64,000 nt of DNA from an uncultured Ruminococcus sp. GTDB lineage: Bacteria > Bacillota > Clostridia > Oscillospirales > Ruminococcaceae. Shown here in pieces: positions 51,480 through 60,337 of this stretch; the stretch's first letter is position 1, and each line of letters opens with the position of its first letter. The stretch lies in assembly GCA_900550695.1 (NCBI GenBank), contig URTF01000001.1, forward strand, positions 40,767 to 104,766, in the 5' to 3' direction. The position numbers and the translations under genes were made by a program. Under the pieces are notes generated by a model. That model worked only from the letters and a program-made list of their open reading frames with translations, searched no databases and had not been told where the DNA came from.

Positions 51480-52978
51480 AATTTTGCCTCCTTTAAAAGT
51501 TTTCTTGCTGCCGTAACTCCGCTTTCCGCTTCGTCATCAGCCTTTGCAATGCCCGAGATACGTCCGCCGTTTGTGCTTTCGCTCTGTGAAGCGTCACCGT
51601 TCTGACGGTTAAAGCTCTGGTTCGAGAAGTCAAGTCCCATATAGGAGGCCGCCTCCGAGGGAGCAACAACGTCCACATTCCGAACGTCAACGTTCTGCTT
51701 TGCAAAGCTTTCGGTAAGTGCTGCCGTGTTCGCTGCGAGCGCCTTGCCGACTTCTTCATTTGAAGCTGCGAGGACTACGGAAACTGCGCCCGATGTATCG
51801 GAAGTTACCTTGACCGCAACTTCGCCGAGGTTTTCGGGTTTAAGAACCACCACAAGCTCCCGGACTGTACCGTTCTGCACATTTTCGCTGACGCTCTGCG
51901 TTATCTGACGGACTGCAAAATCCGCAAGCTCTTTGTAGACCTCAACTGTGTCTGTCGGTATCTCGATATCGGCGAAAATATTCGTCTGAACGGGGTTCTG
52001 CGCCGTAAGTACAACGTTTGCCGCTGTCTGCTCTGCGCTGTTATCGTCCGAACCTGCAATGACACTTATCTGAGCCGAAACATCGTTTATTCTTGCGAAT
52101 GCCGCTGTTTTGTGCAGTGCAGCAAATGAGGCGTCTGCCGCTGCCGTGTTCTCCGTGCTGTTATCGCCGTAAAGTGCGAGCTTTAAAGCGTTCTGAAAGC
52201 TTTCAAAGGAAGGCAGGTCGTTAAATTCCGTCTTGTTTTCGAGGACGGACACTATCGTTTCCGCTTTCTGCATCGGTGCTGTATCGGAGGAAAGAACTTC
52301 CGTCACCGAAGCTGCCTTTGCCGCTGCTTCAAAAGGGATCTCATCAAGGGTTTCCCCGTTCGTGACGGCAGGCATCATATCCATCATAGAAACGACTGCG
52401 TTTGCGAGAGCCGTAAGGTCGGTATCATCGCTTTCCGCAAGCTTTTTCATCTCGTCTGCGATCTCATCTGCCGACTTTCCCTCGGAAAGACCCGTTTCAA
52501 GCACCGCCGAGATATCCCCGAGCGTGAGTGCAAGTCCCGTTTCTTCGTCCGAAACGAAATCTTCGCCGTCCTGCGAGGTCACGAACTTTATCATATTGGA
52601 AAGAATATTGATAACGTCGGTATTTTCGCCGTCGTTCTGCGAAGAGCTGTCCGAAGTGCCGTACATAAGCTTTTCAGCCGCATTTCCGACCGAGAGCATC
52701 ATTTTCACCGCTGCATCGATAACGCTTTTGTCTGCGTTGGAAACGTCCTGCGCAAGCTCCGAAACAAGCTTTGAAAAGGTGTTTTTGTCATCGTTCGCAT
52801 CTTCGGTAATGTCAACTTCCTGCGTGATATCGTCAACGGGTGTATTCGATGTTACAGCCGAGCCGAGAATGTCGCCGAAGCTTATTTCCGAAGCCGCGTT
52901 TGCATCGACCGAGCCGAAGTCGGGAGCATTTACGCCCATACCGATATTGAGAATGCTGCTTATATCCATAATTTTCAC
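51464..52978 (-). CDS. fliK: Hook-length control protein FliK
   Basis: FliK measures hook length and triggers the switch in FlhB. The 504-residue protein is acidic and Ala/Ser/Thr-rich for most of its length, as expected for a secreted ruler. It has the Flg_hook domain near the C-terminus (about 380-450): VRELVVVLKPENLGEVAVKV, then LAASNEEVGKALAANTAALT. The order fliJ-fliK-flgD is standard. A 352-bp repeat-filled gap separates it from fliJ. Confidence 0.93.
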   Translation of the reverse strand: MKIMDISSILNIGMGVNAPDFGSVDANAASEISFGDILGSAVTSNTPVDDITQEVDITEDANDDKNTFSKLVSELAQDVSNADKSVIDAAVKMMLSVGNAAEKLMYGTSDSSSQNDGENTDVINILSNMIKFVTSQDGEDFVSDEETGLALTLGDISAVLETGLSEGKSADEIADEMKKLAESDDTDLTALANAVVSMMDMMPAVTNGETLDEIPFEAAAKAASVTEVLSSDTAPMQKAETIVSVLENKTEFNDLPSFESFQNALKLALYGDNSTENTAAADASFAALHKTAAFARINDVSAQISVIAGSDDNSAEQTAANVVLTAQNPVQTNIFADIEIPTDTVEVYKELADFAVRQITQSVSENVQNGTVRELVVVLKPENLGEVAVKVTSDTSGAVSVVLAASNEEVGKALAANTAALTESFAKQNVDVRNVDVVAPSEAASYMGLDFSNQSFNRQNGDASQSESTNGGRISGIAKADDEAESGVTAARKLLKEAKLWLTA

Positions 52979-52992
52979 CTCCCTTCAGTGGG

Positions 52993-53183
52993 GCGGGGAA
53001 GCCCCGCTGCAAATTCACGCCACGCTTCGCTGCGCTCCGCACGTTTGCTGTATAAATAAATTTACTGCCGCGGAGATAGTTTTATCGTGTTGCAATTTGT
53101 TTAAATCTATTTTCTGTAGGGGACGGGTTTCCCGTCCCGATTTAACGCATTTGCCGAACGGAACGGGAGACCCGTCCCCTACA
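52993..53183. repeat. Inverted pair of GTAGGGG palindromes in the fliJ-fliK gap
   Basis: Units 53115-53143 and 53158-53183 face each other and can pair as a 20-bp stem with one mismatch (GTAGGGGACGGG... against CCCGTCCCCTAC). A further stem-loop GCGGGGAAGCCCCGC lies at 52993-53007. No gene is supported in 52979-53330. Confidence 0.75.
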
Positions 53184-53199
53184 TTGGTTTTATTTTGCC

Positions 53200-53330
53200 G
53201 CAGGGTATCCCTGCCAATACAGTCAAACAGACCGCCCAACAAACCCTATTCGCGACCACGAACCCAATTTCAACGCAAACTAAGCGTAACGAAGTGAAGT
53301 GCGGCGCGAACCTGCCGCAGGGCATCCCTG
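53200..53330. repeat. Stop-abutting stem-loop repeat after fliJ
   Basis: The unit runs from a first stem-loop GCAGGGTATCCCTGC (53200-53214) through CTATTCGCGA, CCCAATTTCAACGCAAAC and GGCGCGAACCTGCC to a second stem-loop GCAGGGCATCCCTGC (53317-53331) whose last base belongs to the fliJ stop codon. It shares these blocks with the repeats after flgE and flgC. Confidence 0.75.
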
Positions 53331-53768
53331 CTATTTGTATGCGCTGTTCATAACGTATTCGGAAATGAACTGCTCTTCCGCTTTCTGCACCTTGAATTTG
53401 TATTCTTCAAGCTGCTTTTCTTCAAGCTTTTCGAGCGAGGAAACTTCCTTTGTCGCATCGATAACAACGCCGAGCTGGCGCTGTACCTTTTTCTCCATTT
53501 CCTCTATCGAATTTTCAAGCTCCTTTATCTGCATACGGAGCGACTGGTGATAGCTTTTGAACATCGTTATCTGCATAACGGTTATGCCCTTGCCCGAAAG
53601 CTCTCTGAACTCGTCCGCCGAGCGTCTGAGCTTGGCTTCGAGCTGCATTTTTTCCTCCTGCATCTGCTGCTGCTGCATTCGCAGGTGAGCGAGATTGTTC
53701 TTTTCTCTGTCAAGCACCTGTTTTTTATAACCCATAAGCTTGTTTAGTGAAAATTCAAACCGCTTCAA
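53331..53768 (-). CDS. fliJ: Flagellar export chaperone/ATPase stalk protein FliJ
   Basis: FliJ is the coiled-coil stalk that links the FliI ATPase ring to FlhA. The 145-residue protein is almost entirely helical, with the FliJ opening FEFSLNKLMGYKKQVLDREK, Gln-rich heptads in the middle (LRMQQQQMQEEKMQLE) and a Glu/Lys-rich second helix. Length and position after fliI are standard. Its stop codon forms part of a stem-loop repeat. Confidence 0.92.
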   Translation of the reverse strand: MKRFEFSLNKLMGYKKQVLDREKNNLAHLRMQQQQMQEEKMQLEAKLRRSADEFRELSGKGITVMQITMFKSYHQSLRMQIKELENSIEEMEKKVQRQLGVVIDATKEVSSLEKLEEKQLEEYKFKVQKAEEQFISEYVMNSAYK

Positions 53769-53789
53769 GAATGATTACCTCCCGGGGAG

Positions 53790-55094
53790 TTATTTTACAG
53801 CTTCTTCGAGCAGCTTCAGCGTTTCGTCAAAAGAGAACGCCTCGTCCGTTTTCTGCTGTAAAAATGCGTTGATCTTGTCTATTTTTCTTATCGCTTCATC
53901 GAGCGCAGGATTTGTTCCCTTTTTGTATGCGCCGATCGAAACGAGGTCGTAATTTGCGTTATAGACCGAAAGGAGATTTCGCAGCTTTGCTGCATTGTCC
54001 TTATGCTTTTTGTCGGCGATCTCGGACATAAGTCTGGATACCGATTCAAGTATCTCTATCGCAGGATAGTGGTTCTTCGCCGCAACCTTACGGGAGAGAA
54101 TGATATGACCGTCAATGATACCTCTGACCGTATCGGAGATAGGCTCGTTGGTATCATCGCCCTCAACGAGAACGGTGTAGATGCCCGTTATCGAGCCTTT
54201 TTCAAAGTTTCCCGCTCTTTCAAGCAGCTTCGGCATTGTGGTGTAAATTGACGGCGTGTAGCCTCTTGCTATAGGCGCTTCGCCCGTTGCAAGACCTATC
54301 TCACGCTGTGCCATAGCATATCGTGTGAGCGAATCCATCATCAGCAGGACGTTTTTGCCCTGATCCTTGAAGTATTCGGCGATCGCCGTGGCGGTCATGG
54401 GGCATTTATTTCTCATCATCGAGGGCTGATCGGAGGTCGCAACGACAAGGACTGACCTTGCCATTCCCTTTTCCCCGAGGTCACGCTCGATGAATTCAAG
54501 CACTTCTCGTCCACGCTCTCCAACGAGTGCGATAACGTTGATGTCAGCCTCGACTTCTCTCGCTATCATACCGAGGAGCGTTGATTTTCCGACACCCGAG
54601 CCTGCGAAGATACCCATACGCTGACCTCTGCCTATTGTGAGCAGACCGTCTATCGCCTTTACGCCGAACGGGATAATGTCATCTATCCTCGGTCGGGTGA
54701 GCGGATTTACGGGATTTCCTGCAATGGGGTAGGTATCGGTAGTTTCTATAGGTCCTTTGCCGTCTATCGGTTCGCCGATAGCGTTGATGATCCGTCCGAC
54801 GAGTGCATCGCCCGTTCTGACTTCAAGCTGTCTGCCCGTGTTGTCAACTATCGATCCGGGGCCTATGCCGTCGATGTCGGTATAAGGCATCAGCACGACC
54901 TTTCCCTCGTTGAAGCCGACCGCTTCGCCGTAAATGAACTCGTCCGAGCCTTTGCGAAATATGCGGCAGACATCGCCGATGTTACATTCGGGTCCCGTGG
55001 CTTCGACAGTCATACCGATGATCTTTTCAATTTTTCCCATGTGCCTGTAAAGATCGGCGTTTCTGACGTTTTCACGGATAGCGTTAAAGTTCAT
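53790..55094 (-). CDS. fliI: Flagellum-specific ATPase FliI
   Basis: FliI is the hexameric ATPase that unfolds and feeds export substrates. The 434-residue protein has the P-loop AGSGVGKST (164-172), the ALVGERGREVLEF motif, LLMMDSLTRYAMAQREIG (Walker B region) and GEAPIARGYTPSIYT. These are all diagnostic of the flagellar/type III branch of the F1-like ATPases. It lies between fliH, which encodes its regulator, and fliJ. Confidence 0.97.
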   Translation of the reverse strand: MNFNAIRENVRNADLYRHMGKIEKIIGMTVEATGPECNIGDVCRIFRKGSDEFIYGEAVGFNEGKVVLMPYTDIDGIGPGSIVDNTGRQLEVRTGDALVGRIINAIGEPIDGKGPIETTDTYPIAGNPVNPLTRPRIDDIIPFGVKAIDGLLTIGRGQRMGIFAGSGVGKSTLLGMIAREVEADINVIALVGERGREVLEFIERDLGEKGMARSVLVVATSDQPSMMRNKCPMTATAIAEYFKDQGKNVLLMMDSLTRYAMAQREIGLATGEAPIARGYTPSIYTTMPKLLERAGNFEKGSITGIYTVLVEGDDTNEPISDTVRGIIDGHIILSRKVAAKNHYPAIEILESVSRLMSEIADKKHKDNAAKLRNLLSVYNANYDLVSIGAYKKGTNPALDEAIRKIDKINAFLQQKTDEAFSFDETLKLLEEAVK

Positions 55095-55110
55095 TCGGGT
55101 TATCTCCTCG

Positions 55111-55962
55111 TCATTCTTCGCCCCTTGTATTCTTCATTATCTCTTTGAGGAATTCAAGCTGGGTCGGAACTGATGCATCGAGTATCTCTTCGCCGTTGTC
55201 AAGGATAACAGTGCCGTCCTCGGCATCGGGAAGAATTTCTATTTCAATATCTTTGATATAAGGGATTATCTGTTTGATGAGCTTTGCATCGGTCTTGAGT
55301 TCTTTTGAGACCTCACCCTGCGCAAGCGAAATTTTTATATAATCGGAGTTTCGGAAGCTTTTTGCGGCGTTCCCGATAATGCTCTCAATGACCTCGGGGT
55401 TGACTTTGAGTTCCTCGCCCGTGATCTTTTCAAGCATTTCGCACATCGTTTCACGCATTTCGTTCTCGTTGTCGAGGAAGTATGCGTCCTTGTGCGAATT
55501 TATATCGGAAAGGAGCTGTGCGGAAGCGTCAACATACTTTCTGCACTTTTCGAGCGACTGCTTTTTGCCCTCGTCATAGCCCTCTTTGAAGCCCTCGGCC
55601 TTTGCCTTTTCCTTTAAGATAGCGCACTCCTTGTTTGCCTTTTCGATAACGGCAGCAGTGGTTTTTCGGGCATCCTCGGCTATATTTTTCGCTTCAAGCT
55701 TTGCGTTTTCGATCAACTCGCACCGTGCGGCTTCTGTTCTTATGCGGTAATCCTCAACAGCCGCTGCGACCTGACGATCGACTGCGGCACGGAATTCCGC
55801 TTCTTTAGCGGCAGCTTCCCTTTGTTTCTGCTGTTCAAGCTCTTCACAAGCGGAACGCTGCTGTTCGGCGCTTTCCTCTCCCGGAAGAATGACCGTATTG
55901 TCGATCTTGACGGGCTGCGACGCACCAAAGCTGTACGACTGGGGTTTGTATATTTTAAGCAA
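55111..55962 (-). CDS. fliH: Flagellar ATPase regulator FliH
   Basis: FliH binds FliI and docks it at the C-ring. The 283-residue protein has an N-terminal part (IYKPQSYSFGASQPVKI), a long Glu/Lys/Ala coiled coil (about 35-150) with glycine-spaced segments such as AEGFKEGYDEGKKQ, and a C-terminal domain (LEKITGEELKVNPEVIES; NGEEILDASVPTQLEFL). Length is within the family range. It overlaps fliG by 8 nt. Confidence 0.92.
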   Translation of the reverse strand: MLKIYKPQSYSFGASQPVKIDNTVILPGEESAEQQRSACEELEQQKQREAAAKEAEFRAAVDRQVAAAVEDYRIRTEAARCELIENAKLEAKNIAEDARKTTAAVIEKANKECAILKEKAKAEGFKEGYDEGKKQSLEKCRKYVDASAQLLSDINSHKDAYFLDNENEMRETMCEMLEKITGEELKVNPEVIESIIGNAAKSFRNSDYIKISLAQGEVSKELKTDAKLIKQIIPYIKDIEIEILPDAEDGTVILDNGEEILDASVPTQLEFLKEIMKNTRGEE

Positions 55963-56965
55963 TTATCTCGTCCTCTCCGCCCTTGCCGATAACAAGCTCG
56001 CCCTCTTCTTCGAGGTGTCTTATGATGCCAACAATTCTCTGCTGAGCTTCGTCAACGTCACGCATACGAACGTTATGCAGATATTCGATCTCCTGCTGAA
56101 TGGATTCCTGCATTCTCTGCGGCATATTCGCATAGAGAGCCGCTGCGACCTCGGCATTTGAGCCTTTGATAGCAACAGCAAGATCCTTCGCTTCGACATC
56201 TCTGATAAAACGCTGAATGGACATAGAGTCGAGTCCGAGGATATCCTCGAATACGAACATCTTCTTCTTGATTTCTTCAACAAGAGCAGGGTCTTTCGAG
56301 GAGAGTTCGTCGAAGATGTGCTTTTCTGTTCCTCTGTCGACCTTGTTGAGGATATCGGCAACGAAGTTTACGCCGCCGACCGTGGTAAGATCCATTGAAA
56401 CGACTGCGGCAAACTTTCTTTCGAGAGTTTCTTCGATTGAATGAATGGTTTCAGGCGATGCCGATTCCATTTTCGCAATTCTTTCAACAACTTCGACCCT
56501 CTTTTCCTTAGGCAGCTCCTGAAGCACGGCGGAAGCCTGTTCGGACTTGACATAAGAAAGTACAAGAGCGATAGTCTGCGGATTTTCGTTCTGAATGATA
56601 GCAAGCAGGTTCTTGTAGTCGGATTTTCTGACGAACTCGAACGCTTTCGTCTGCATCGACTTGGAAACACGCTCCATGAGCTTGTTTGCCTGTTCAACGC
56701 CATAAGCCTTTTCAAGAATACTTCTTGCATATTCAATGCCGCCCTCGGAGATAACCTTCTGGGTAAGGCAAAGCTCGTAGAATTCGTTAAGAGTCGAATC
56801 GACGACATTCGCCTCGAGGTAAGGCAGGCTTGAAATTTCGTATGTGAGCCTTTCGACATCATCATCGGAAAGGCGTTTGTAAACGTAAGCAGCATTCTCC
56901 GCACCGATCGATGTAACAACGATAGCTGCCTTCTGCAGGTTTGTAAGTTCTTGGATATCAGGCAT
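55955..56965 (-). CDS. fliG: Flagellar switch/torque protein FliG
   Basis: FliG is the rotor protein that meets the stator. The 336-residue protein has the N-terminal LTNLQKAAIVVTSIGAENAA, the EHPQTIA-like motif (here NENPQTIALVLSYVKSEQAS, core NPQTIALVLSY), and the torque helix region SSKDPALVEEIKKKMFVFEDI. The conserved DVEAKDLAVAIKGS segment follows. Length is standard. It lies between fliF, which it binds, and fliH. Confidence 0.97.
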   Translation of the reverse strand: MPDIQELTNLQKAAIVVTSIGAENAAYVYKRLSDDDVERLTYEISSLPYLEANVVDSTLNEFYELCLTQKVISEGGIEYARSILEKAYGVEQANKLMERVSKSMQTKAFEFVRKSDYKNLLAIIQNENPQTIALVLSYVKSEQASAVLQELPKEKRVEVVERIAKMESASPETIHSIEETLERKFAAVVSMDLTTVGGVNFVADILNKVDRGTEKHIFDELSSKDPALVEEIKKKMFVFEDILGLDSMSIQRFIRDVEAKDLAVAIKGSNAEVAAALYANMPQRMQESIQQEIEYLHNVRMRDVDEAQQRIVGIIRHLEEEGELVIGKGGEDEIIA

Positions 56966-56968
56966 TGC

Positions 56969-58594
56969 TTACTCCTCCGTTTCGTCTTTCATCCAGTTTT
57001 TAAGCAGCTGTGCCACAATTTCCGGGCTGTTCTTTGCAAAATCGCTGATCTCTCTGCGGATAGCGACTTCCTTGGTGTCTTCCTCCGCTGTAAGGCTCGG
57101 GATATCCGCAGGATTTGCGCCTTCGAGATCCATCGTGAAGGTATCGACGATCGGCTCTCCGTCCGCACCTGCGAGCGCCTCGGAAGCAAGTATCTGCTGC
57201 TCGAATTTCGCTCTCTTGTTCTTGGCGTTTCTCGAAGTGATAACAAGCACAACAACAATGATAATAAGAAGTATAAGGAGTATTGCCGCAGCTGCGATGA
57301 GCTGATCGAGCGTAAGTCCGAAGAGGTAGACAGGAGCTGTTTCGGTTTCAGCCTGTGTGCCGAATTTCGGGAAGTTCGTGACCGTGACAACGTCCTGAGC
57401 AACCGTCGGATTAACTCCGCCTGCATTCGCAACAACGTTCACGAGATCAGCTTTCTGCGCCTCGGATATATAGTCGGTGTAAATAACGGCAGAGATCGAA
57501 AGTCCGTCGATCGTATATCCTGCCTTTTCGACCTGCTCTTTATATGTATCGACAAGGTATGTGTTTGAAACGGAATTTTCCGACCAAGCACCCGTGCCGT
57601 TCGTATTACCTGTCGGGTAAGTATCGTCAGCGTTCGTTTCAACGCCGACAACGCCGCCGTCTGCAGTCGTTCCACCCGATGCCTCGGAAGCGTCACCATG
57701 CTGAAGAACACCCGTATTGCCGTTTCCGTCAGCCGAATAATCGGTGTTCTCGGAAACCTTTTTATCAAAGTTCAGCACTGCATTTACCGCAACGGAAACG
57801 CCGTCATCACCATAAACAGGTATAAGAAGTTCAAGCACCTTGTTCTTTATTGAATTTTCAAGATTTGTCTTGAAAGCGAATTTTCTTGTTTCATCGGCAA
57901 CAACATCTATCTCGTTCTCACCCTCGATCTGCGGTATGCCATAGCCGTCAACGATGCTGATATTCTCATCGGTAAGACCGACACAGCCGTTTCTGACAGT
58001 GCTTCTTATACCGACTATCTGTTTGTCCGTAAGCTTGTAGTCGGGGTTAAGATATACCGTGACCGAAGCGGTCGGATCTTGGCGCAGGGAGGAGATGACC
58101 GTGTTCTTCTGCTCGGGTATAGATATTGTGACTGTAGCTTTCTGAACGCCCTCGAATGTTCCGACAATAGCGCTCAGACGCTCTTCAAGAGCCATTCGTG
58201 CATATTCTCTCTCCTGCGATGAGGTGGTGAACATATCTATGTTGTTTGTATAAAGATTGTAGTTGATGGTACTCTTCGGATAGCCTTTCATAGCCATTTC
58301 CATGGTAAGAACGTTTTCCGTTCCGGCAGGTACCATTATCGTGCCGCCGCTTTTGAGCGTGACATCGTAGCCGAGGTCTTGTATCGCAGTGACGATCTCC
58401 GAAGCCTCGCTCGCTTCGAGTCCCTCAAAAAGGACGGTATAATCCTTTTTATTCAGGATTATAACAACGATCGCAGCGATAAGGACTATCGCAACGAGTA
58501 TCGCTATGTACGCTATCTTCCTTTTCTTCTCCTGGGCAGCCCAGAACTGCTTGAACGAAGTTGAAAGCTTTGAAAGCTGTTCCTTCATATCCAT
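56969..58594 (-). CDS. fliF: Flagellar MS-ring protein FliF
   Basis: FliF builds the MS ring, the base of the whole flagellum. The 541-residue protein has an N-terminal membrane helix (about 27-48, IAYIAILVAIVLIAAIVVIIL) and the ring-building domains with EGLEASEASEIVTAIQDLGY and QEREYARMALEERLSAIV. A second helix lies near the C-terminus (about 447-469), followed by a cytoplasmic tail that binds FliG (ISDFAKNSPEIVAQLLKNWM). It heads the fliF-fliG-fliH-fliI block. Confidence 0.97.
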   Translation of the reverse strand: MDMKEQLSKLSTSFKQFWAAQEKKRKIAYIAILVAIVLIAAIVVIILNKKDYTVLFEGLEASEASEIVTAIQDLGYDVTLKSGGTIMVPAGTENVLTMEMAMKGYPKSTINYNLYTNNIDMFTTSSQEREYARMALEERLSAIVGTFEGVQKATVTISIPEQKNTVISSLRQDPTASVTVYLNPDYKLTDKQIVGIRSTVRNGCVGLTDENISIVDGYGIPQIEGENEIDVVADETRKFAFKTNLENSIKNKVLELLIPVYGDDGVSVAVNAVLNFDKKVSENTDYSADGNGNTGVLQHGDASEASGGTTADGGVVGVETNADDTYPTGNTNGTGAWSENSVSNTYLVDTYKEQVEKAGYTIDGLSISAVIYTDYISEAQKADLVNVVANAGGVNPTVAQDVVTVTNFPKFGTQAETETAPVYLFGLTLDQLIAAAAILLILLIIIVVVLVITSRNAKNKRAKFEQQILASEALAGADGEPIVDTFTMDLEGANPADIPSLTAEEDTKEVAIRREISDFAKNSPEIVAQLLKNWMKDETEE

Positions 58595-58631
58595 TTACGA
58601 ATTTTCCTTCCCGAATTAAAGATAAAATGGC

Positions 58632-58943
58632 TTACATTGAGATCTGGAGGACCTGATTGTAAGCATCAACAGCGGCATTCTTTACCGCAACGAAGGTCTC
58701 GACAGCTATCGAAGCCTTTGTCATATTGTTATAAATAGTGTGGAGGTCGTCAATTTCGCCCTGCATAAGCTTTACAGCATCGATGTTGGTCTGCTGCTGG
58801 GTCTCCTGAACGTCATTGAAAACTTCCCTGAAAACATCGGAGAACTGAGGGGTGCTTTCGGTAATTTCTTTTACCTGCCCGTTCTCGTTGTCAAAAACTG
58901 ACTGTACGGGTGAGATCGCACCCGAGATAGGAACTATAAACAT
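58632..58943 (-). CDS. fliE: MS-ring/rod adapter protein FliE
   Basis: FliE joins the rod to the MS ring and export gate. The 103-residue protein shows FSDVFREVFNDVQETQQQT, then LMQGEIDDLHTIYNNMTKAS and a C-terminal VDAYNQVLQISM, the family ending. Length is standard. A 154-bp gap with repeats separates it from flgC. Confidence 0.95.
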   Translation of the reverse strand: MFIVPISGAISPVQSVFDNENGQVKEITESTPQFSDVFREVFNDVQETQQQTNIDAVKLMQGEIDDLHTIYNNMTKASIAVETFVAVKNAAVDAYNQVLQISM

Positions 58944-58997
58944 ATCTTTATCTGCCTTTCTTTATATGAAACATGAACATTACAAATTCAAGGTAAA

Positions 58998-59097
58998 TCG
59001 GGACGGGAAACCCGTCCCCTACATTTAATATTTTATTGACTATACGTTTTTCAACGCAAATAAGCGTGGCGCGAACCTGCCGCAGGGCTTCCCTGCC
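58998..59097. repeat. GTAGGGG palindrome plus stop-abutting stem-loop repeat after flgC
   Basis: CGGGACGGGAAACCCGTCCC with flanking CTACA lies at 58998-59023. Then TTTCAACGCAAATAAGCG, TGGCGCGAACCTGCC and the stem-loop GCAGGGCTTCCCTGC (59082-59096) end 1 nt before the flgC stop codon. It is the shortest of the three copies. Confidence 0.75.
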
Positions 59098-59589
59098 TTA
59101 TTTGCCGTTGAGGGACATTGCCTTTGTGAGCATCGCCTTTACTGCGGAAATGGCGGAAGCATTCGCTTCGTAGCAGCGCTGCGCAGCGAGAAGATCCATC
59201 TGCTCCTTGCTGTTGTCAACGTTGCTCTGGTAAATGTATCCGTCCTCGTCCGCAAGCGGATTGTCGGGGTCGTAAACGGGAACGAACGGCGCATCGTCGT
59301 CAATTATCTGCGTTACCGTTACGCCCGAGTATCTGTATTTGTTCTTGTGCGAAAGATAATATGTGCCGCGGGAATACTTCGGACCGTCGTCCTCGTTATT
59401 GAACTTGTCCAGCTCCTCGCTGAAGGTCTTCTTTTCGGAGAAAACAACAAGCTGACGGCAGTACGGATCTTCGCCGACCGCTGTGTTGTAAGTACCCTGA
59501 TTGGCGATATTCTGCGAGATGATATCCATTCGGAGCCTTTGCGCCGAAAGTGCAGAACCGCCTATATCGAGTGAATTCAAGAATGACAT
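59098..59589 (-). CDS. flgC: Flagellar proximal rod protein FlgC
   Basis: FlgC is a rod subunit. The 163-residue protein begins SLDIGGSALSAQRLRMDIIS followed by QNIANQGTY, the axial signature, and ends with EQMDLLAAQRCYEANASAIS and a short tail, as FlgC does. A middle insertion adds about 15-20 residues to the usual length. It lies 25 bp after flgB. Confidence 0.95.
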   Translation of the reverse strand: MSFLNSLDIGGSALSAQRLRMDIISQNIANQGTYNTAVGEDPYCRQLVVFSEKKTFSEELDKFNNEDDGPKYSRGTYYLSHKNKYRYSGVTVTQIIDDDAPFVPVYDPDNPLADEDGYIYQSNVDNSKEQMDLLAAQRCYEANASAISAVKAMLTKAMSLNGK

Positions 59590-59614
59590 TTATGTACCTC
59601 CAAAGCCGGCGGCA

Positions 59615-59995
59615 TTACTTGGTTATCGCCGTGCGTATCATCGAATAGTTGTTGTTCATCTGATCCATAAGTGCGCTGTACTGATACTGAACATCGGCAA
59701 GATCGAGCTGTTCCTTTTCGATATCGACATTGTTGCCGTTCAGAAGCTGGTTGGTGTTGGTCTCATAAGTCGTTGCGACTTTGAGCGAAACCTTTCCGCT
59801 TTCGTTATCGGTCGGCGTATGGTAGCTGCACTTGCACATCTCTTCTTTTAGCACAAGTCCGAAGTTTACGGTTTTTGCTTTATAATCCGGTGTGGAAACG
59901 TTGGCGATATTGTTTGAGATAACACGCTGTTTATACCACGCCGCATCGAGCGTCTGCTCGGAAAGGGTCTGAAGCTTATTATCAAAAAGTCCCAC
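59615..59995 (-). CDS. flgB: Flagellar proximal rod protein FlgB
   Basis: FlgB is the first rod subunit and the first gene of the early operon. The 126-residue protein shows LSEQTLDAAWYKQRVISNNI with ANVSTPDYKAKTVNF, and the C-terminal YSALMDQMNNNYSMIRTAIT, the standard pattern. AGGAGG lies before the start codon. A sigma-A promoter stands 90 bp upstream. Confidence 0.95.
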   Translation of the reverse strand: MGLFDNKLQTLSEQTLDAAWYKQRVISNNIANVSTPDYKAKTVNFGLVLKEEMCKCSYHTPTDNESGKVSLKVATTYETNTNQLLNGNNVDIEKEQLDLADVQYQYSALMDQMNNNYSMIRTAITK

Positions 59996-60084
59996 GATAT
60001 ACCTCCTATGTTGGTCTGATTCGCTGACTGTTCTTTCAAAAAATGGCAGACTACCCCTTTAAAAGGGTATAATACACCATTCAT

Positions 60085-60113
60085 AGTATATACCTTTTTA
60101 ATAAAAATTTCAA
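60085..60113 (-). promoter_or_regulatory. Sigma-A promoter of the early flagellar (flgB) operon
   Basis: On the minus strand TTGAAA (60108-60113) and TATACT (60085-60090) are 17 nt apart. It is the only good promoter between the comFB-like terminator and flgB, and should drive the 28-kb transcript. Confidence 0.82.
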
Positions 60114-60289
60114 GAGTTATCGCAAAATTTATATCTACAGCGGTAACAATTTTTTATTATTAAATCTATGAATTTTTTCCAAAAGCGACAAAGCGTCCGC
60201 TTTTAGTTATAAATTTTTGCTGTTTTATAATCGATATTTTGTATATTTTTAACAATAATGTACCAAAGAGCTTATTATTGTCAGATAAT

Positions 60290-60337
60290 AGAAAAAACAC
60301 AAAGCACGCACGATATCCGTGTATAGCTTTGTGTTTA
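60290..60337 (-). terminator. Terminator of the PilZ-ParA-ComFB unit
   Basis: A 10-bp stem (AACACAAAGC with GCTTTGTGTT, 60296-60305 and 60326-60335) begins inside the comFB-like stop codon and is followed on the minus strand by a T run. Confidence 0.83.

Noticed and set aside
52233..53297. Open frame of 354 codons on the plus strand
   Set aside because: It is the antisense shadow of fliK (Ser/Thr-rich mirror) extended through the repeat-filled gap; no family pattern is seen.
59866..60084. Open frame of 72 codons starting before flgB
   Set aside because: It starts at the expected transcription start, overlaps flgB in another frame and has no ribosome binding site.
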